A stretch of 50,784 bases of DNA from an uncultured Clostridia bacterium (GTDB taxonomy: Bacteria > Bacillota > Clostridia > Christensenellales > CAG-138), in NCBI GenBank assembly GCA_944366945.1, contig CALVWJ010000020.1, positions 1 through 50,784 of the forward strand, given 5' to 3'. The notes under the pieces were generated by a model, which had not been told where the DNA came from, ran no database searches, and worked only from the letters and a program-made list of their open reading frames with translations. The number at the start of each line of letters is the position of its first letter. The stretch's first letter is position 1. Position numbers and translations under genes: made by a program. Positions 8,315 to 17,362 of the stretch are shown piece after piece.

Positions 8315-9436
8315 TCAATATGCGGCCACCTGCAAACCCCGGATATAAACGGATTGCAACGCCCAATCCATGCTGCAAAGGAGCAAATCGGCCAGAAGCC
8401 CTTCCCGAATCGCTCCGATTTCGCCATCCACGCCGAGCACGCGCGCAGGCGTATGGCTGGCCGCGCGCACGGCTTCCTCCGCCGGGATGCCAAAACGCAC
8501 GGCGTTTTTCATGCAATCGAACAGCGTAGCAACGGAGCCGGCCAATGTGCCATCCGCAAGCGTGGCGCGCGCGCCGCATACGCGGATTGCCTGCCCCCCG
8601 AGCGTATAATCCCCATCCGGCATGCCGCAGGCGGAAAGCGCATCGCTGATTAGGCAGATGCGCCCTTCTCCAAAAAGCCGAAAGGCTGCCCGCACAGCGG
8701 AAGGGTGCACATGGATGCCATCGGCAATCAGCTCCGCCGTGACCTGCGGGCACTCTGCTGCCGCACCGATTACGCCCGGCGCGCGGTGGAGCAGGGGCGG
8801 CATGGCATTGTAGAGGTGCGTTACATGCGTTGCGCCTGCAGCAAACGCAGCGCAAGCGGCGTCATAATCCGCTTCCGTATGTGCGACGGAAACGGCTACC
8901 CCTGTCGCCGCAACGCTTTGAATCAGCGCATGCGCGCCCGGAAGCTCCGGCGCAACGCATACGATGCGGATCCGCCCGCCTGCCGCCTGCTGAAGGCGCG
9001 AAACCATGGCTGGGTCTGGGGCGCGCAAGTAGGCTGGGTTTTGCGCCCCACATTTTCCATGGCTGAAGAACGGGCCTTCCATGGTAATGCCGCGCAGCGC
9101 GGCAGCGTCCTCTGGCGGCGCTGCGCAAAATTCCGCCGCCGTATGATAGGCGGCGGCAAGCTGTTGCTCCGGCAGCGTGAGGGAAGCGGCGCTGAAGGAG
9201 GTGGTGCCGTGTGCCGCAAGGAAGCGTGCCATGCGGCATAGCCCTGCGGGAGAAGCTTCGGAAAAATCCACGCCGCTGTTGCCGTGCAGATGGATATCCA
9301 CGAGCCCGGGCAGCAGCATGGCGCATGGCGTACACTCCCGCGGGCGCACGGACGCGATGCAGCCCCCTTCTACTGCGACATCACCCGTGTGGAAGCGGAA
9401 ATCCGCCCCATAATACAGGATACTTTCAAACAGCAT
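8315..9436 (-). CDS. nagA: N-acetylglucosamine-6-phosphate deacetylase
   Basis: NagA removes the acetyl group from GlcNAc-6-phosphate, feeding amino-sugar catabolism and cell-wall recycling in the cytoplasm. The 373-residue product shows the amidohydrolase motif PGLVDIHLHGNSG (H-x-H), E-G-P-F in ITMEGPFF, two further metal or substrate histidines in VAHTEADYDA and THVTHLYNAM, and the catalytic Asp in LISDALSACG. Its length is normal. AGGAGGGG precedes the ATG. It lies 36 bases downstream of the dipeptidase gene on the same strand, so the two are probably co-transcribed. A nagB gene is not in view. Confidence 0.93.
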   Translation of the reverse strand: MLFESILYYGADFRFHTGDVAVEGGCIASVRPRECTPCAMLLPGLVDIHLHGNSGVDFSEASPAGLCRMARFLAAHGTTSFSAASLTLPEQQLAAAYHTAAEFCAAPPEDAAALRGITMEGPFFSHGKCGAQNPAYLRAPDPAMVSRLQQAAGGRIRIVCVAPELPGAHALIQSVAATGVAVSVAHTEADYDAACAAFAAGATHVTHLYNAMPPLLHRAPGVIGAAAECPQVTAELIADGIHVHPSAVRAAFRLFGEGRICLISDALSACGMPDGDYTLGGQAIRVCGARATLADGTLAGSVATLFDCMKNAVRFGIPAEEAVRAASHTPARVLGVDGEIGAIREGLLADLLLCSMDWALQSVYIRGLQVAAY

Positions 9437-9472
9437 GGCGCCCCTCCTAAAGCAGCCCGCGTATCGGGCGAA

Positions 9473-10855
9473 TTACGCTTCTTCGCAGCCAAGCGCGATC
9501 ACGGCATCTGCCAGCACGCGCACGTTGAACATCAAGTCCGCAACGCTGATGGATTCGTTGGGCATATGAATGGAGGCCTCGTGGCCGGGGATTTCGCAGC
9601 CGAAAGCCACCGCATTGGGAAGATGCCGGGCATAGGTGCCGCCCCCAATGGCGAGTGGCGCTGCCGGCTCACCCGTGCGCGCGGCATAAACCTGCAGGAG
9701 CTTGGAAACGAGTTCGCTTTCCGGCGGCACACAATAGCCTTTGGAAAAGCTCGTGCGCGCTGCGGTGAGGCCGATGGGGTTAAGGCGCGCGTTAAGCGCC
9801 GCTTCGATCGTGCTGCGCTCCATGGTGATGGGAGCGCGTATGTCAATGGAAAGGCGGCGGATGCCCGTTTCATCCCACCGGATGACGCCGACGTTGAGCG
9901 TAAGCCGGCCAGAAGCGTCGGTTTTGTCCAGCCCGAAGGATTCCCCGTGGCATTCAAAGCCAAAGGCATCGGCTATGCTGGAAACGGCTTTTGCATCCGC
10001 TTCGGGCAAGGGGAGCTTGCTGAGCAGGTGGACGAGCGCGAAGAAGGCATTGCGGCCCTGCTCCGGCAAAGACGCATGGGCGGAAAGGCCGCGCACGGTG
10101 ATACGGGAAGTGCTTTCATCGATGGCTTCTGCAGCGCAGCCAAATTCGCTCCGCTCCATATAGGCTTCCATGATGGGCAGGATCCGCGGGAGCGGAAGCG
10201 GGATGATCGCAATGGCTTCACCCGGAACAACGTTGGAACGTTCGCCTGCCTCGATGGTGATGGAGGACGCGTAGGGAAGCTGGTAGTCCGCGCCAAAGCC
10301 GTGCTTCTCGGAATTCACAAGCGGGTATTGCGCATCCGGCGAGAAGGACATAGTGGGGACTTCCGCGTGTTTGCAGTAATATTTAAGGCATTCCATGCCG
10401 CTTTCTTCATCACAACCCAGGATGAGGCGCACGCGGCGTTTCATCGGCAGCCCGCATGCCTTTACGGCAGCCATGGCGTAAAGCGCGGCGATTGCAGGCC
10501 CTTTATCGTCCAGCGTGCCACGGCCATAGATTTTATCGTCGTGAAGCTCCCCGCCGAAGGGAGGGTAGCTCCACCCCGTACCTGCGGGCACTACGTCCAG
10601 ATGGCAAAGGATGCCGACAAGCTCTTCGCCTGCGCCAAACTCGGCGGTGCCGGCATAGCCTGCAAGATCCTCTGTTGCAAAGCCCAATTCGGCGGCAAGC
10701 CCAAGCGCACAATCCAGTGAGGCCTTGATTTCCGCCCCAAATGGCGCGCCGGGTGCAGGCGCAGCCTTTACGCTCGGAATGGCGATGATTTTCTGTACGG
10801 CTTCTATGATTTCCTGCCTGTGCGCATCTAGCCAGGCATCAACATTTGGGTTCAT
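9473..10855 (-). CDS. pepV: M20 dipeptidase, PepV-like
   Basis: This is a cytoplasmic zinc dipeptidase of the M20 family (PepV/Xaa-His type) that splits dipeptides with broad specificity. The 460-residue product carries the di-zinc core: H-L-D in GILCHLDVVPAG, the bridging Asp in GRGTLDDKGP, and E-E in GCDEESGMECLKYY. Near the C-terminus IGGGTYARHLPNAVAFG is also characteristic. A lid domain lies in the middle, as in PepV. AAGGAGG is 7 bases before the ATG. It is the first gene of a likely pepV-nagA unit and is divergent from uppP. Confidence 0.9.
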   Translation of the reverse strand: MNPNVDAWLDAHRQEIIEAVQKIIAIPSVKAAPAPGAPFGAEIKASLDCALGLAAELGFATEDLAGYAGTAEFGAGEELVGILCHLDVVPAGTGWSYPPFGGELHDDKIYGRGTLDDKGPAIAALYAMAAVKACGLPMKRRVRLILGCDEESGMECLKYYCKHAEVPTMSFSPDAQYPLVNSEKHGFGADYQLPYASSITIEAGERSNVVPGEAIAIIPLPLPRILPIMEAYMERSEFGCAAEAIDESTSRITVRGLSAHASLPEQGRNAFFALVHLLSKLPLPEADAKAVSSIADAFGFECHGESFGLDKTDASGRLTLNVGVIRWDETGIRRLSIDIRAPITMERSTIEAALNARLNPIGLTAARTSFSKGYCVPPESELVSKLLQVYAARTGEPAAPLAIGGGTYARHLPNAVAFGCEIPGHEASIHMPNESISVADLMFNVRVLADAVIALGCEEA

Positions 10856-11020
10856 GTGCGCGCCTCCTTATCGGTTTATAATCGCTCCTATAAGCATAGC
10901 GGAAGAAGCGCGCTTTTGCAACCGTTCACGGAATCTTCGCTTGCTACGCGGAACGGATGCGCATAAAATAGATGTGGCATTATAATTTATAGGTAAGACG
11001 CTGGAATTAAGGGGGGGTGC

Positions 11021-11851
11021 ATGGTGAATCTAATAGAACTGCTCAAGGTGATTTTCCTTGGCATCGTGGAGGGGATTACGGAATGGCTGCCGGTGAGCAG
11101 CACCGGGCATATGCTGCTGGTGGATGAGTTTTTGCAGCTTGATGCAAGCCAGGCGTTTAAGGATATGTTTTTTATCTTGATCCAGCTTGGTGCCATCCTT
11201 GCAGTGGTGGTGCTGTTCTGGCATAAAATGCTGCCATTCCAAGTCAAGGAGTGGGCAAAGCCCTTCTGGAAGAAGGACACGCTGCTTCTCTGGCTGAAAG
11301 TGATCGTTGCCTGCATTCCCGGCGCAGTGGTAACGCTTCTATTTGATGATTATATCGAAGCGCATCTGCATACGCCCAATGTGATCGCCGCAGCGCTCAT
11401 CGTCTACGGTGTTGCCTTCATCCTGGTAGAAAACTGGAACAAAACCCGCCGCCCGCGCATCCGCACGCTTGCGGATGTGGATTATCGCACTGCGTTTTTA
11501 ATCGGCATGTTTCAAGTGCTTTCCATTATCCCGGGCACATCCCGTTCTGGATCGACCATCATCGGTGCGCTCATCCTGGGCGTATCCCGCGTCGCAGCGG
11601 CGGAATTTACGTTTTTCCTCGCCGTGCCGGCCATGTTTGGCATGAGCGCGCTCAAGCTTTTGAAGTTTGGCTTCTCGTTTACGGGCGCAGAGCTTGTAAT
11701 GCTTTTGCTTGGCATGGTGGTGGCGTTCCTCGTATCGCTGGGCGTAATCAAGTTTTTGATGGATTATATCAGAAAGCACGATTTCCGCGCGTTCGGCTGG
11801 TACCGAATCGCCCTGGGCGCGCTGGTGCTGGTCTATTTCCTTGCAGCTTGA
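11021..11851 (+). CDS. uppP: Undecaprenyl-diphosphatase
   Basis: UppP (BacA) dephosphorylates undecaprenyl diphosphate at the membrane and so recycles the lipid carrier of wall synthesis; it also gives bacitracin tolerance. The 276-residue protein is highly hydrophobic, with about eight membrane segments. It has both family signatures: [17 protein letters not shown] near the N-terminus and P-G-T-S-R-S-G-S-T in the middle. The G-rich ribosome site (seven G residues) lies four bases before the ATG. A TATAAT at 10981-10986 is a likely -10 but its -35 is poor. The gene is single. Confidence 0.95.
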   Translation: MVNLIELLKVIFLGIVEGITEWLPVSSTGHMLLVDEFLQLDASQAFKDMFFILIQLGAILAVVVLFWHKMLPFQVKEWAKPFWKKDTLLLWLKVIVACIPGAVVTLLFDDYIEAHLHTPNVIAAALIVYGVAFILVENWNKTRRPRIRTLADVDYRTAFLIGMFQVLSIIPGTSRSGSTIIGALILGVSRVAAAEFTFFLAVPAMFGMSALKLLKFGFSFTGAELVMLLLGMVVAFLVSLGVIKFLMDYIRKHDFRAFGWYRIALGALVLVYFLAA

Positions 11852-11917
11852 TAAAGCGCGAGGCACGTTCTCCCCGTTTGCACAAGCGGTGCTTATAGCA
11901 GCAAATTGATATTTTGC

Positions 11918-11945
11918 TTGACATTTCCAGCGCAGCGCATATAAT
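11918..11945 (+). promoter_or_regulatory. Consensus sigma-A promoter of ThrE-type exporter genes
   Basis: Perfect TTGACA (11918-11923) and TATAAT (11940-11945) hexamers are separated by 16 bases and stand about 50 bases ahead of the start codon at 11998. Confidence 0.85.
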
Positions 11946-11997
11946 AATGCGAGTGGCAAAAAAATATCAAACCCAATTTGCCGCAGAAGGAAATGCC

Positions 11998-12774
11998 ATG
12001 CATTCGAAAAAAGTGGAACAATGCTTGAATTTTTGCTGCGAGGTGAGCCGCCAGCTGATCCGCAATGGCGCGGAGATCTACCGCGTGGAGGAATCGGCCA
12101 ACCGCATGCTCGCGGCTTATGGATACAAGGAAGCGGAAGTATTTGCCGTGCCATCCTGCGTGATTATGAGCATTCACTATGGCGAACGCAATTACACAAA
12201 ATCCGTGCGCATCAAGTCTGCAACAAACAACCTTGATAAGCTGGATCGCTTAAACGCGCTCTGCCGGGATGTGTGCCGGGAAACGCCGGAAATTGATGTG
12301 GCGCTTTCAGAACTCAAGGCTATCGTGGGCCGCCCGGTCTATCCCGTATGGCTAAGCTATTTCGGCTATGGCTGCGTGGCCGCGTTTTTTACGCTGTTCT
12401 GGGGCGGCAACGCATTGGATGCTGCGATCGCGTTCTTTTGCGGGATGATCGTGAAAGCTGTGGTCGGCCACATGGTGCGCTTGAACGCGAACGTATTTTT
12501 TGTAAATGTGTGCGCGAGTATGCTGCTTGTAATGGTTCCCGTCGTTCTGACTTACATGGGTTGTACCATGATCCATACCGATCAGATCATCATCGGCTCG
12601 ATCATGCTGCTTGTGCCCGGCATTGCAATTACCAACGTGATGCGGGATGTTATCATTGGGGACTTTGTAACGGCGCTGAGTAAGCTTGCCGAAGTCTTGA
12701 TTGTGGCCCTTGCAATCGCTGTGGGCATCGCGATTCCATTCGGCTTGGCTCGCGCGCTGCTTGGGGGGATTTGA
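11998..12774 (+). CDS. ThrE-type threonine/serine exporter, larger subunit (DUF1212)
   Basis: The product matches the N-terminal half of ThrE, a membrane exporter of threonine and serine. Residues 1-120 are cytoplasmic and hold the family pattern R-N-G-A-E-I-Y-R-V-E-E-S and an S-C-V-I-M-S-I segment; five membrane segments follow to the end. I chose ATG 11998 because AGAAGGAAA stands just before it and because the frame upstream runs through the promoter. It is 258 residues long, normal for the split form. The partner half starts 2 bases after its stop. The substrate is taken from the family; these split pairs are poorly studied. Confidence 0.88.
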   Translation: MHSKKVEQCLNFCCEVSRQLIRNGAEIYRVEESANRMLAAYGYKEAEVFAVPSCVIMSIHYGERNYTKSVRIKSATNNLDKLDRLNALCRDVCRETPEIDVALSELKAIVGRPVYPVWLSYFGYGCVAAFFTLFWGGNALDAAIAFFCGMIVKAVVGHMVRLNANVFFVNVCASMLLVMVPVVLTYMGCTMIHTDQIIIGSIMLLVPGIAITNVMRDVIIGDFVTALSKLAEVLIVALAIAVGIAIPFGLARALLGGI

Positions 12775-12776
12775 AG

Positions 12777-13235
12777 ATGGAGCAATATTTGCCCTGCCTG
12801 TATGCATTTTTAGCCTGTGCAGGCTTTTCCATTGTGTTTGAGATTAAAAAGCCCGTGCTTATTCTGCTTTCCTGCGTTACAGGCGCTGTAGGCTGGCTTG
12901 TATACTTGCTGTTTGGAAATATGGAATCCGAGGTAGTGCGCTATTTCCTTGCTACCATTGTGGTCGCGCTCCTCTCTGAGGTGTTTGCGCGGATCATGAA
13001 AGCCCCCGCTACGATTTTTCTTATCATCGGCATCGTGCCGCTCGTACCTGGCGGCGGATTGTATTACGCGATGGATGCGCTTATCAATGCGGATTATGTT
13101 TCCTTTGGCCAGAAAGGGATTGAAACAGCGGCCTGTGCCGGAGCCATTGCGGCGGGCGTTTCCGTGGTAACTTCAATTGTTCGCATGGTAGCATCCCGCC
13201 GAACGGATAAGATAAAAACAGAACATGATGGATAG
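12777..13235 (+). CDS. ThrE-type exporter, smaller subunit (DUF3815)
   Basis: This 152-residue membrane protein corresponds to the C-terminal half of ThrE. It has about five hydrophobic segments and the family signature I-V-P-L-V-P-G-G-G-L-Y-Y-A-M (about 81-94). A G-rich site (GGGGGG) lies 10 bases before the ATG at 12777; a TTG two codons earlier is less likely. It almost touches the preceding gene, and the two halves probably form one transporter. Confidence 0.88.
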   Translation: MEQYLPCLYAFLACAGFSIVFEIKKPVLILLSCVTGAVGWLVYLLFGNMESEVVRYFLATIVVALLSEVFARIMKAPATIFLIIGIVPLVPGGGLYYAMDALINADYVSFGQKGIETAACAGAIAAGVSVVTSIVRMVASRRTDKIKTEHDG

Positions 13236-13349
13236 CGCCAGAATATAAAGCACCGCCTTTGAGCGCAGTGAGATAAGAAACAAGCAAAAATCTTTCAGTC
13301 ACTGCATTTATGGACGGTGGCAAACAGGTTACAACCAAGAACCAAGCAT

Positions 13350-13388
13350 AGAGGGACGTTGTCAAAAGATAGCGTCCCTCTCTTTATA
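13350..13388 (+). terminator. Probable terminator of the exporter pair
   Basis: AGAGGGACG (13350-13358) pairs with CGTCCCTCT (13373-13381), followed by CTTTATAG. The T-run is short. A second, weaker stem GCAGTGA/TCACTGC lies just upstream within 13264-13305. Confidence 0.6.
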
Positions 13389-13439
13389 GAATTTTACCGC
13401 TATAAGATGCTTCCAGGCAAAAACCACAAGAACCTTTTC

Positions 13440-13477
13440 TTGACAGAACGAATAGTATGCAGTATATTAAATATACT
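13440..13477 (+). promoter_or_regulatory. Promoter with overlapping palindrome, CDF efflux gene
   Basis: TTGACA (13440-13445) and TATATT (13463-13468) are spaced by 17 bases, a strong promoter. The palindrome AGTATAT-TAA-ATATACT (13461-13477) covers the -10 element, a typical place for a repressor operator. The regulator is not known. Confidence 0.75.
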
Positions 13478-13521
13478 CTTTGCACTGCATTACACCTTGA
13501 TCCAGGGTGCGAGATCAACAG

Positions 13522-13614
13522 TACAAACTGAGCAGGCAATGACCCGTTTGGGTAGGATGCCGGGCCGCTGATGCGGCAGCAGATCGTTTTTAACATCTGT
13601 GGGACAGTTGTATG
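13522..13614 (+). ncRNA. NiCo (czcD) riboswitch aptamer
   Basis: The transcript segment matches the four-way-junction NiCo riboswitch. The recognisable order is AACTGAGCAGGCAATGACC, then GCCGGGC, a GCTGATGCGGC helix, CAGATC...ATCTG, and the closing GGGACAGTT, which pairs with the first AACTG. Known members bind Ni2+ or Co2+ cooperatively and control CzcD-type efflux genes, exactly the gene found 110 bases downstream. Assignment is from memory of the published consensus. The overlap with a terminator fits a transcriptional ON switch. Confidence 0.92.
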
Positions 13615-13630
13615 TTCCGCAGATGTTTTT
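13593..13630 (+). terminator. Riboswitch-controlled terminator
   Basis: A 12-bp stem (13593-13604 with 13615-13626, two G-U pairs) is followed by TTTTTC. Its left arm, ACATCTGTGGGA, is also needed for the last aptamer helices and the conserved GGGACAG. The terminator and the folded aptamer therefore exclude each other: metal binding should block termination. Confidence 0.88.
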
Positions 13631-13722
13631 CTATATTTATTTGCGGAACAGATTATCTCAATGAGGTGCACATAAGAGAAATATCACTGTCATTATATGT
13701 GATGAAACAGGAGGATTCTTTT

Positions 13723-14658
13723 ATGGCAACCAAGCACGAAAAAACAAACCAATCCACTTCCAGGTCGGTCAATGAAACAGCGATTATTAGAAATTTATCA
13801 TTGGTCAGCGTGATAGGAAATACTGTACTTTCGGGATTTAAAATGTTTGCCGGAATTGTAGGCAATTCCGGCGCAATGATTTCAGATGCAATCCATTCGT
13901 TTTCCGACGTTCTTACCACATTGATTGCATGGATCGGCGTAAAAGTCTCAAAAAGGGATGCAGACAGCTCCCATCCATATGGCCATGAGCGGTTGGAGCG
14001 CGTTGCATCACTGATTCTGGGCCTTGTGCTGATGGTGACTGGTATAGGCGTTGGCAAGGTAGGCGTAGAAAATATTCTTTTAGGCAATTATGATACGCTT
14101 ACCATCCCCAGTGCTATCGCCCTTGTCGCCGCAGTCGTCTCCATCATTGGCAAAGAAGCGATGTATTGGTATACACGTTACTATGCAAAACTCATTAATT
14201 CATCCGCATTTCTGGCCGACGCCTGGCATCATCGTTCCGATGCTTTCTCCTCTATCGGGTCCTTGATCGGCATTGGCGGGGCCATGCTTGGAGTCCCCAT
14301 ACTTGATTCCGTTGCAAGCGTTGTGATCTGCCTCTTTATCATGAAAGTTGCCTACGATATTTCAAAAGACGCATTTGTCAAAATGTTGGATACATCCTGT
14401 GGAGAGGACTATGAAAAAGCGCTGAAGAAGTATGTATCTGAGCAAGAAGGTGTAATCAGTGTAGATATGCTTCATTCCAGAATGTTTGGGAATAAAGTAT
14501 ATATCGACCTGGAAATATCCGTGGATGGAAATCAATCTCTCCAGGATGCTCATGAAGTAGCTGAACGTGTCCACAAAGATGTTGAGCAGCAGTTTTCGGA
14601 TGTCAAGCACATTATGATTCATGTAAATCCAGCTAGCAGTGCGGCTAACCATTGTTAG
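13723..14658 (+). CDS. czcD: Cation diffusion facilitator, CzcD-type (Ni/Co efflux)
   Basis: This 311-residue membrane protein exports divalent metal ions in exchange for protons. It has six membrane segments, the first metal-site motif in NSGAMISDAIHSFSDV (D-x5-D) and the second in ADAWHHRSDAFSS (H-x3-D), followed by a cytoplasmic C-terminal ferredoxin-like domain. The ATG at 13723 was chosen because GGAGG stands 8 bases before it; an in-frame ATG seven codons earlier has no ribosome site. The NiCo riboswitch upstream makes nickel and cobalt the likely substrates. The family alone would also allow zinc, manganese or iron. Confidence 0.94.
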   Translation: MATKHEKTNQSTSRSVNETAIIRNLSLVSVIGNTVLSGFKMFAGIVGNSGAMISDAIHSFSDVLTTLIAWIGVKVSKRDADSSHPYGHERLERVASLILGLVLMVTGIGVGKVGVENILLGNYDTLTIPSAIALVAAVVSIIGKEAMYWYTRYYAKLINSSAFLADAWHHRSDAFSSIGSLIGIGGAMLGVPILDSVASVVICLFIMKVAYDISKDAFVKMLDTSCGEDYEKALKKYVSEQEGVISVDMLHSRMFGNKVYIDLEISVDGNQSLQDAHEVAERVHKDVEQQFSDVKHIMIHVNPASSAANHC

Positions 14659-14979
14659 GCTGTCTGCTTTAAGCCTCAGCAAGTATCATCTAAACACTAG
14701 CCACTACTAGTGGCACCACCGAGCATGAAGTCAAAAACAGTTTCCTGCTTTTGGTTTGCTCAGACGCGGATGGTCAGAGCAGCAGCCATCAATTGGCCCG
14801 CAGCCTAGCTTAGATTTCATGTACTGGGATTGTGATAAAAGCCATGGCAGAAGTGCTGCATAGAAAAATTAAGCAGCAGAAAAAGCAAAAAACCAAGACA
14901 AGGGAAAACGCGATTATCTATAACTTCATTGGTTTGATTTTGAACGGGCGATGTAAAAAACAAAATATAACCCCAAAAC
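14659..14979. other. Gene-free interval after CDF gene
   Basis: No convincing gene is present. It contains a 15-base palindrome GCCACTACTAGTGGC at 14700-14714 and a short Lys/Gln-rich open frame starting near 14842 that runs into the terminator palindrome, which argues against it being real. Confidence 0.4.
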
Positions 14980-15009
14980 AGCAGGGAACGGCTATAGCCG
15001 TTCCCTGCT
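14980..15009. terminator. Bidirectional terminator, perfect 30-base palindrome
   Basis: Two exact 15-base arms meet at TA|TA. On the minus strand GTTTTGGGGTT follows, and on the plus strand AAAATATTCTCTT. It separates the convergent CDF and CBS-domain genes, so it probably ends both transcripts. Confidence 0.75.
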
Positions 15010-15066
15010 AAAATATTCTCTTAATTCGCCGCCCTATTAACAGCGGTGCTTTTCGTTCTCCATGCT

Positions 15067-15522
15067 TTAACCTTTCTGCTGCAAAACAGGTGGACGCGGC
15101 GGCTTAGGGTCATCCGGCTTTGGGTGGGATAACTTATAGTAATATTGCAAAATATCGCGACGGGTTACAATGCCAATAAAAGAACCCAGATCATCTACCA
15201 CAGGCACAAAGTTTTGCTTCATTGCTTGCAGCAACAGGTCTTCCAGGGATGCATTTATGTTTACCGGGGGGTTATGGTCGCGCTGAATGATATCCCGCAC
15301 GTTGAGGCGTTCCTGCGCATGCGTTTCCCAAGCATTTTGTTCAGTGAGCTTCCAAAGGAAATCTCCTTCTGTAACAGTACCCACATACCGGCCTTCGCGG
15401 TCAATTACAGGGATGGCAGTATAGCCGTAGTGCTTCATTTTTTCAAGGCCCTGCCGAACAGTATTATGATCATAAATATAGGCTACGTTTGCCTTTGGCT
15501 TTAGAAAGAAGAGTACGTTCAT
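15067..15522 (-). CDS. Two-CBS-domain protein
   Basis: The 151-residue product consists of two CBS motifs (about 5-60 and 75-135), adenosine-ligand binding modules. Diagnostic segments are TAIPVIDREGRYVGTVTEGDF and FVPVVDDLGSFIGIVTRRDI. A Pro/Lys-rich tail (HPKPDDPKPPRPP) follows. It is like the free-standing CBS proteins of Firmicutes, some of which bind cyclic di-AMP or AMP; the ligand here is unknown. The start at 15522 has GAAAGGGG 5 bases ahead; 20 more open codons upstream are not family-like. It is transcribed alone and ends at the palindromic terminator. Confidence 0.88.
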   Translation of the reverse strand: MNVLFFLKPKANVAYIYDHNTVRQGLEKMKHYGYTAIPVIDREGRYVGTVTEGDFLWKLTEQNAWETHAQERLNVRDIIQRDHNPPVNINASLEDLLLQAMKQNFVPVVDDLGSFIGIVTRRDILQYYYKLSHPKPDDPKPPRPPVLQQKG

Positions 15523-15673
15523 CCCAGTCCCCTTTCTTCTGAAACGATGCGTTTTCCATTCTTTTATACCATACCACATCATAAATGCCCTGTGGTGACG
15601 GGAATGTAAACTTTATGCGGCAAGGTGCCTTTTTCGGTAAAACCAGGCATAAAACACTGAAAGCACATTCCTC

Positions 15674-17155
15674 CTATTTATGATACAGCTTTTTGGTTTG
15701 ATATTGCGGCTCACAGGTAAGGTTAATGCCAAGTTTTTTGAAGGTCGAGCTGTCCACGCTTGAAAGAATGACCGTGGAATGTGCTTCGAGGCCGCGCAGC
15801 TTGGAAAGTTGCTGCATGGCGAGCGCGGCAGTTGGGTTGGTAGCGGCGCAAATGGAGAGGGCAATCAAGATTTCATCCGTATGTAAGCGCGGATTGTGGT
15901 TTCCAAGGTGATGAATCTTGAGATCCTGGATCGGCTCGATGATGATGGGCGAAATCAAATGCATATCATCCTGGATATTGCCGAGCGCCTTGAGTGCATT
16001 GAGCAGCAGGGCAGCGGATGCCCCAAGCAATGCGGAGGTTTTACCTGTAATGCAGCGGCCATCGGGAAGTTGGATGGCAGCAGCCGGCTGACCTGTTGCC
16101 TCTGCCTTTGCAAGCGCTGCGGCGATTACCGGGCGGTCTGCTTCGGAAATGCCGGCCTGGTTCATAAGGAGCTTGATTTTATATACACCATCGTTGCTTG
16201 CAAGACCCTGGCGCACAGCGCAGCGTTCTGCATAATAACGGCGCAGGATCTCCTGCTTGGAAGCTTCACAGCAGACGGCATCGTCAATAATGCAGTTGCC
16301 CGCCATGTTTACGCCCATGTCGGTAGGAGATTTATAGGGGCAGCATCCATAGATCTCTTTGAAAATTGCGGAGAGAACAGGGAAAATTTCAACATCGCGG
16401 TTGTAATTCACCGTGGTGACGCCATAGGCTTCGAGATGGAAGGGGTCGATCATGTTCACGTCGTTTAAATCGGCCGTAGCAGCCTCGTAAGCCAAATTGA
16501 CCGGGTGCTTGAGCGGCAGGTTCCAGATGGGGAACGTTTCAAATTTGGCATATCCCGCCGCAATGCCCCGCTTATGCTCATGATAAAGCTGGGAAAGGCA
16601 GGTTGCCATTTTCCCGCTTCCGGGGCCTGGCGCGGTAACCACAACGAGCGGGCGCGTGGTCTCAATGTATTCGTTTTTGCCATAGCCCTCATCGCTTACG
16701 ATATGTTCCACGTCGGAAGGGTAACCTGCAATGGGATAATGGCGGTATACCGTTACGCCAAGCGCAGCAAGCCTGCTTTGGAAAGCGTCCGCAGCGCTCT
16801 GCCCGCCATATTGCGCGAGCACAACGCTGCCTACATAAAGGCCGATGGCGCGGAAGGCGTCGATCAAGCGCAGCACATCCTGGTCATAGGTAATGCCAAG
16901 ATCTCCGCGCACCTTGTTCTTTTCAATGTCCGTTGCGTTGATAACGATCACGATCTCAGCCTGATCCTTAAGCTGAAGGAGCATCTTTACCTTGCTGTCC
17001 GGTGCAAAGCCTGGCAGAACGCGCGCTGCATGGTAATCGTCAAACAGCTTTCCACCGAATTCAAGGTATAGCTTGCCGCCGAATTGGGCGATGCGCTCCC
17101 GGATGTGCTCAGACTGCATGGCAAGATACTTGCCGTTATCAAAACCGACGTTCAT
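15674..17155 (-). CDS. UPF0371 / DUF1846 family protein
   Basis: The 493-residue protein belongs to the conserved UPF0371 (DUF1846) family, large cytoplasmic proteins of unknown function found mainly in Firmicutes. Typical stretches are [19 protein letters not shown] at the N-terminus and [20 protein letters not shown] in the middle. The G-P-G-S-G-K part resembles a nucleotide-binding loop, though function is not established. Start 17155 has AAGGAG 12 bases upstream, and the extra 47 codons before it are unlike the family and cross the promoter. It is divergent from the ECF sigma gene. Confidence 0.92.
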   Translation of the reverse strand: MNVGFDNGKYLAMQSEHIRERIAQFGGKLYLEFGGKLFDDYHAARVLPGFAPDSKVKMLLQLKDQAEIVIVINATDIEKNKVRGDLGITYDQDVLRLIDAFRAIGLYVGSVVLAQYGGQSAADAFQSRLAALGVTVYRHYPIAGYPSDVEHIVSDEGYGKNEYIETTRPLVVVTAPGPGSGKMATCLSQLYHEHKRGIAAGYAKFETFPIWNLPLKHPVNLAYEAATADLNDVNMIDPFHLEAYGVTTVNYNRDVEIFPVLSAIFKEIYGCCPYKSPTDMGVNMAGNCIIDDAVCCEASKQEILRRYYAERCAVRQGLASNDGVYKIKLLMNQAGISEADRPVIAAALAKAEATGQPAAAIQLPDGRCITGKTSALLGASAALLLNALKALGNIQDDMHLISPIIIEPIQDLKIHHLGNHNPRLHTDEILIALSICAATNPTAALAMQQLSKLRGLEAHSTVILSSVDSSTFKKLGINLTCEPQYQTKKLYHK

Positions 17156-17242
17156 GATGAGAATGTTCTCCTTTATTGTTTCGCTTTGGTGTATTGGGGA
17201 TGGCAGAGGGTTTCGGTTTGCGTGTGCCGGAATCCATATACT

Positions 17243-17271
17243 ATGATAATGATTTTTGGCGCGGTTTACAA
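17243..17271 (-). promoter_or_regulatory. Promoter of UPF0371 gene
   Basis: On the minus strand TTGTAA (17266-17271) and TATCAT (17243-17248) are 17 bases apart, about 90 bases before the start codon. It is back to back with the sigma-gene promoter. Confidence 0.6.
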
Positions 17272-17280
17272 CTCGTTTTT

Positions 17281-17309
17281 TTGATAAATATCGCATCCCA
17301 TGCTATAAT
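17281..17309 (+). promoter_or_regulatory. Promoter of ECF sigma operon
   Basis: TTGATA (17281-17286) and TATAAT (17304-17309), spaced by 17 bases, form a near-consensus sigma-A promoter 54 bases ahead of the start. Self-recognition by the ECF factor is not excluded, since its own promoter motif is unknown. Confidence 0.75.
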
Positions 17310-17362
17310 TGGGTGCAACCATTTTGGGGCTTGCAACGTATAAAAGATGGGAGGGATGAAAG

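Noticed and set aside
14842..15009. Short Lys/Gln-rich open frame after czcD
   Set aside because: It lacks a clear ribosome site, has biased composition and its end is made of the terminator palindrome.
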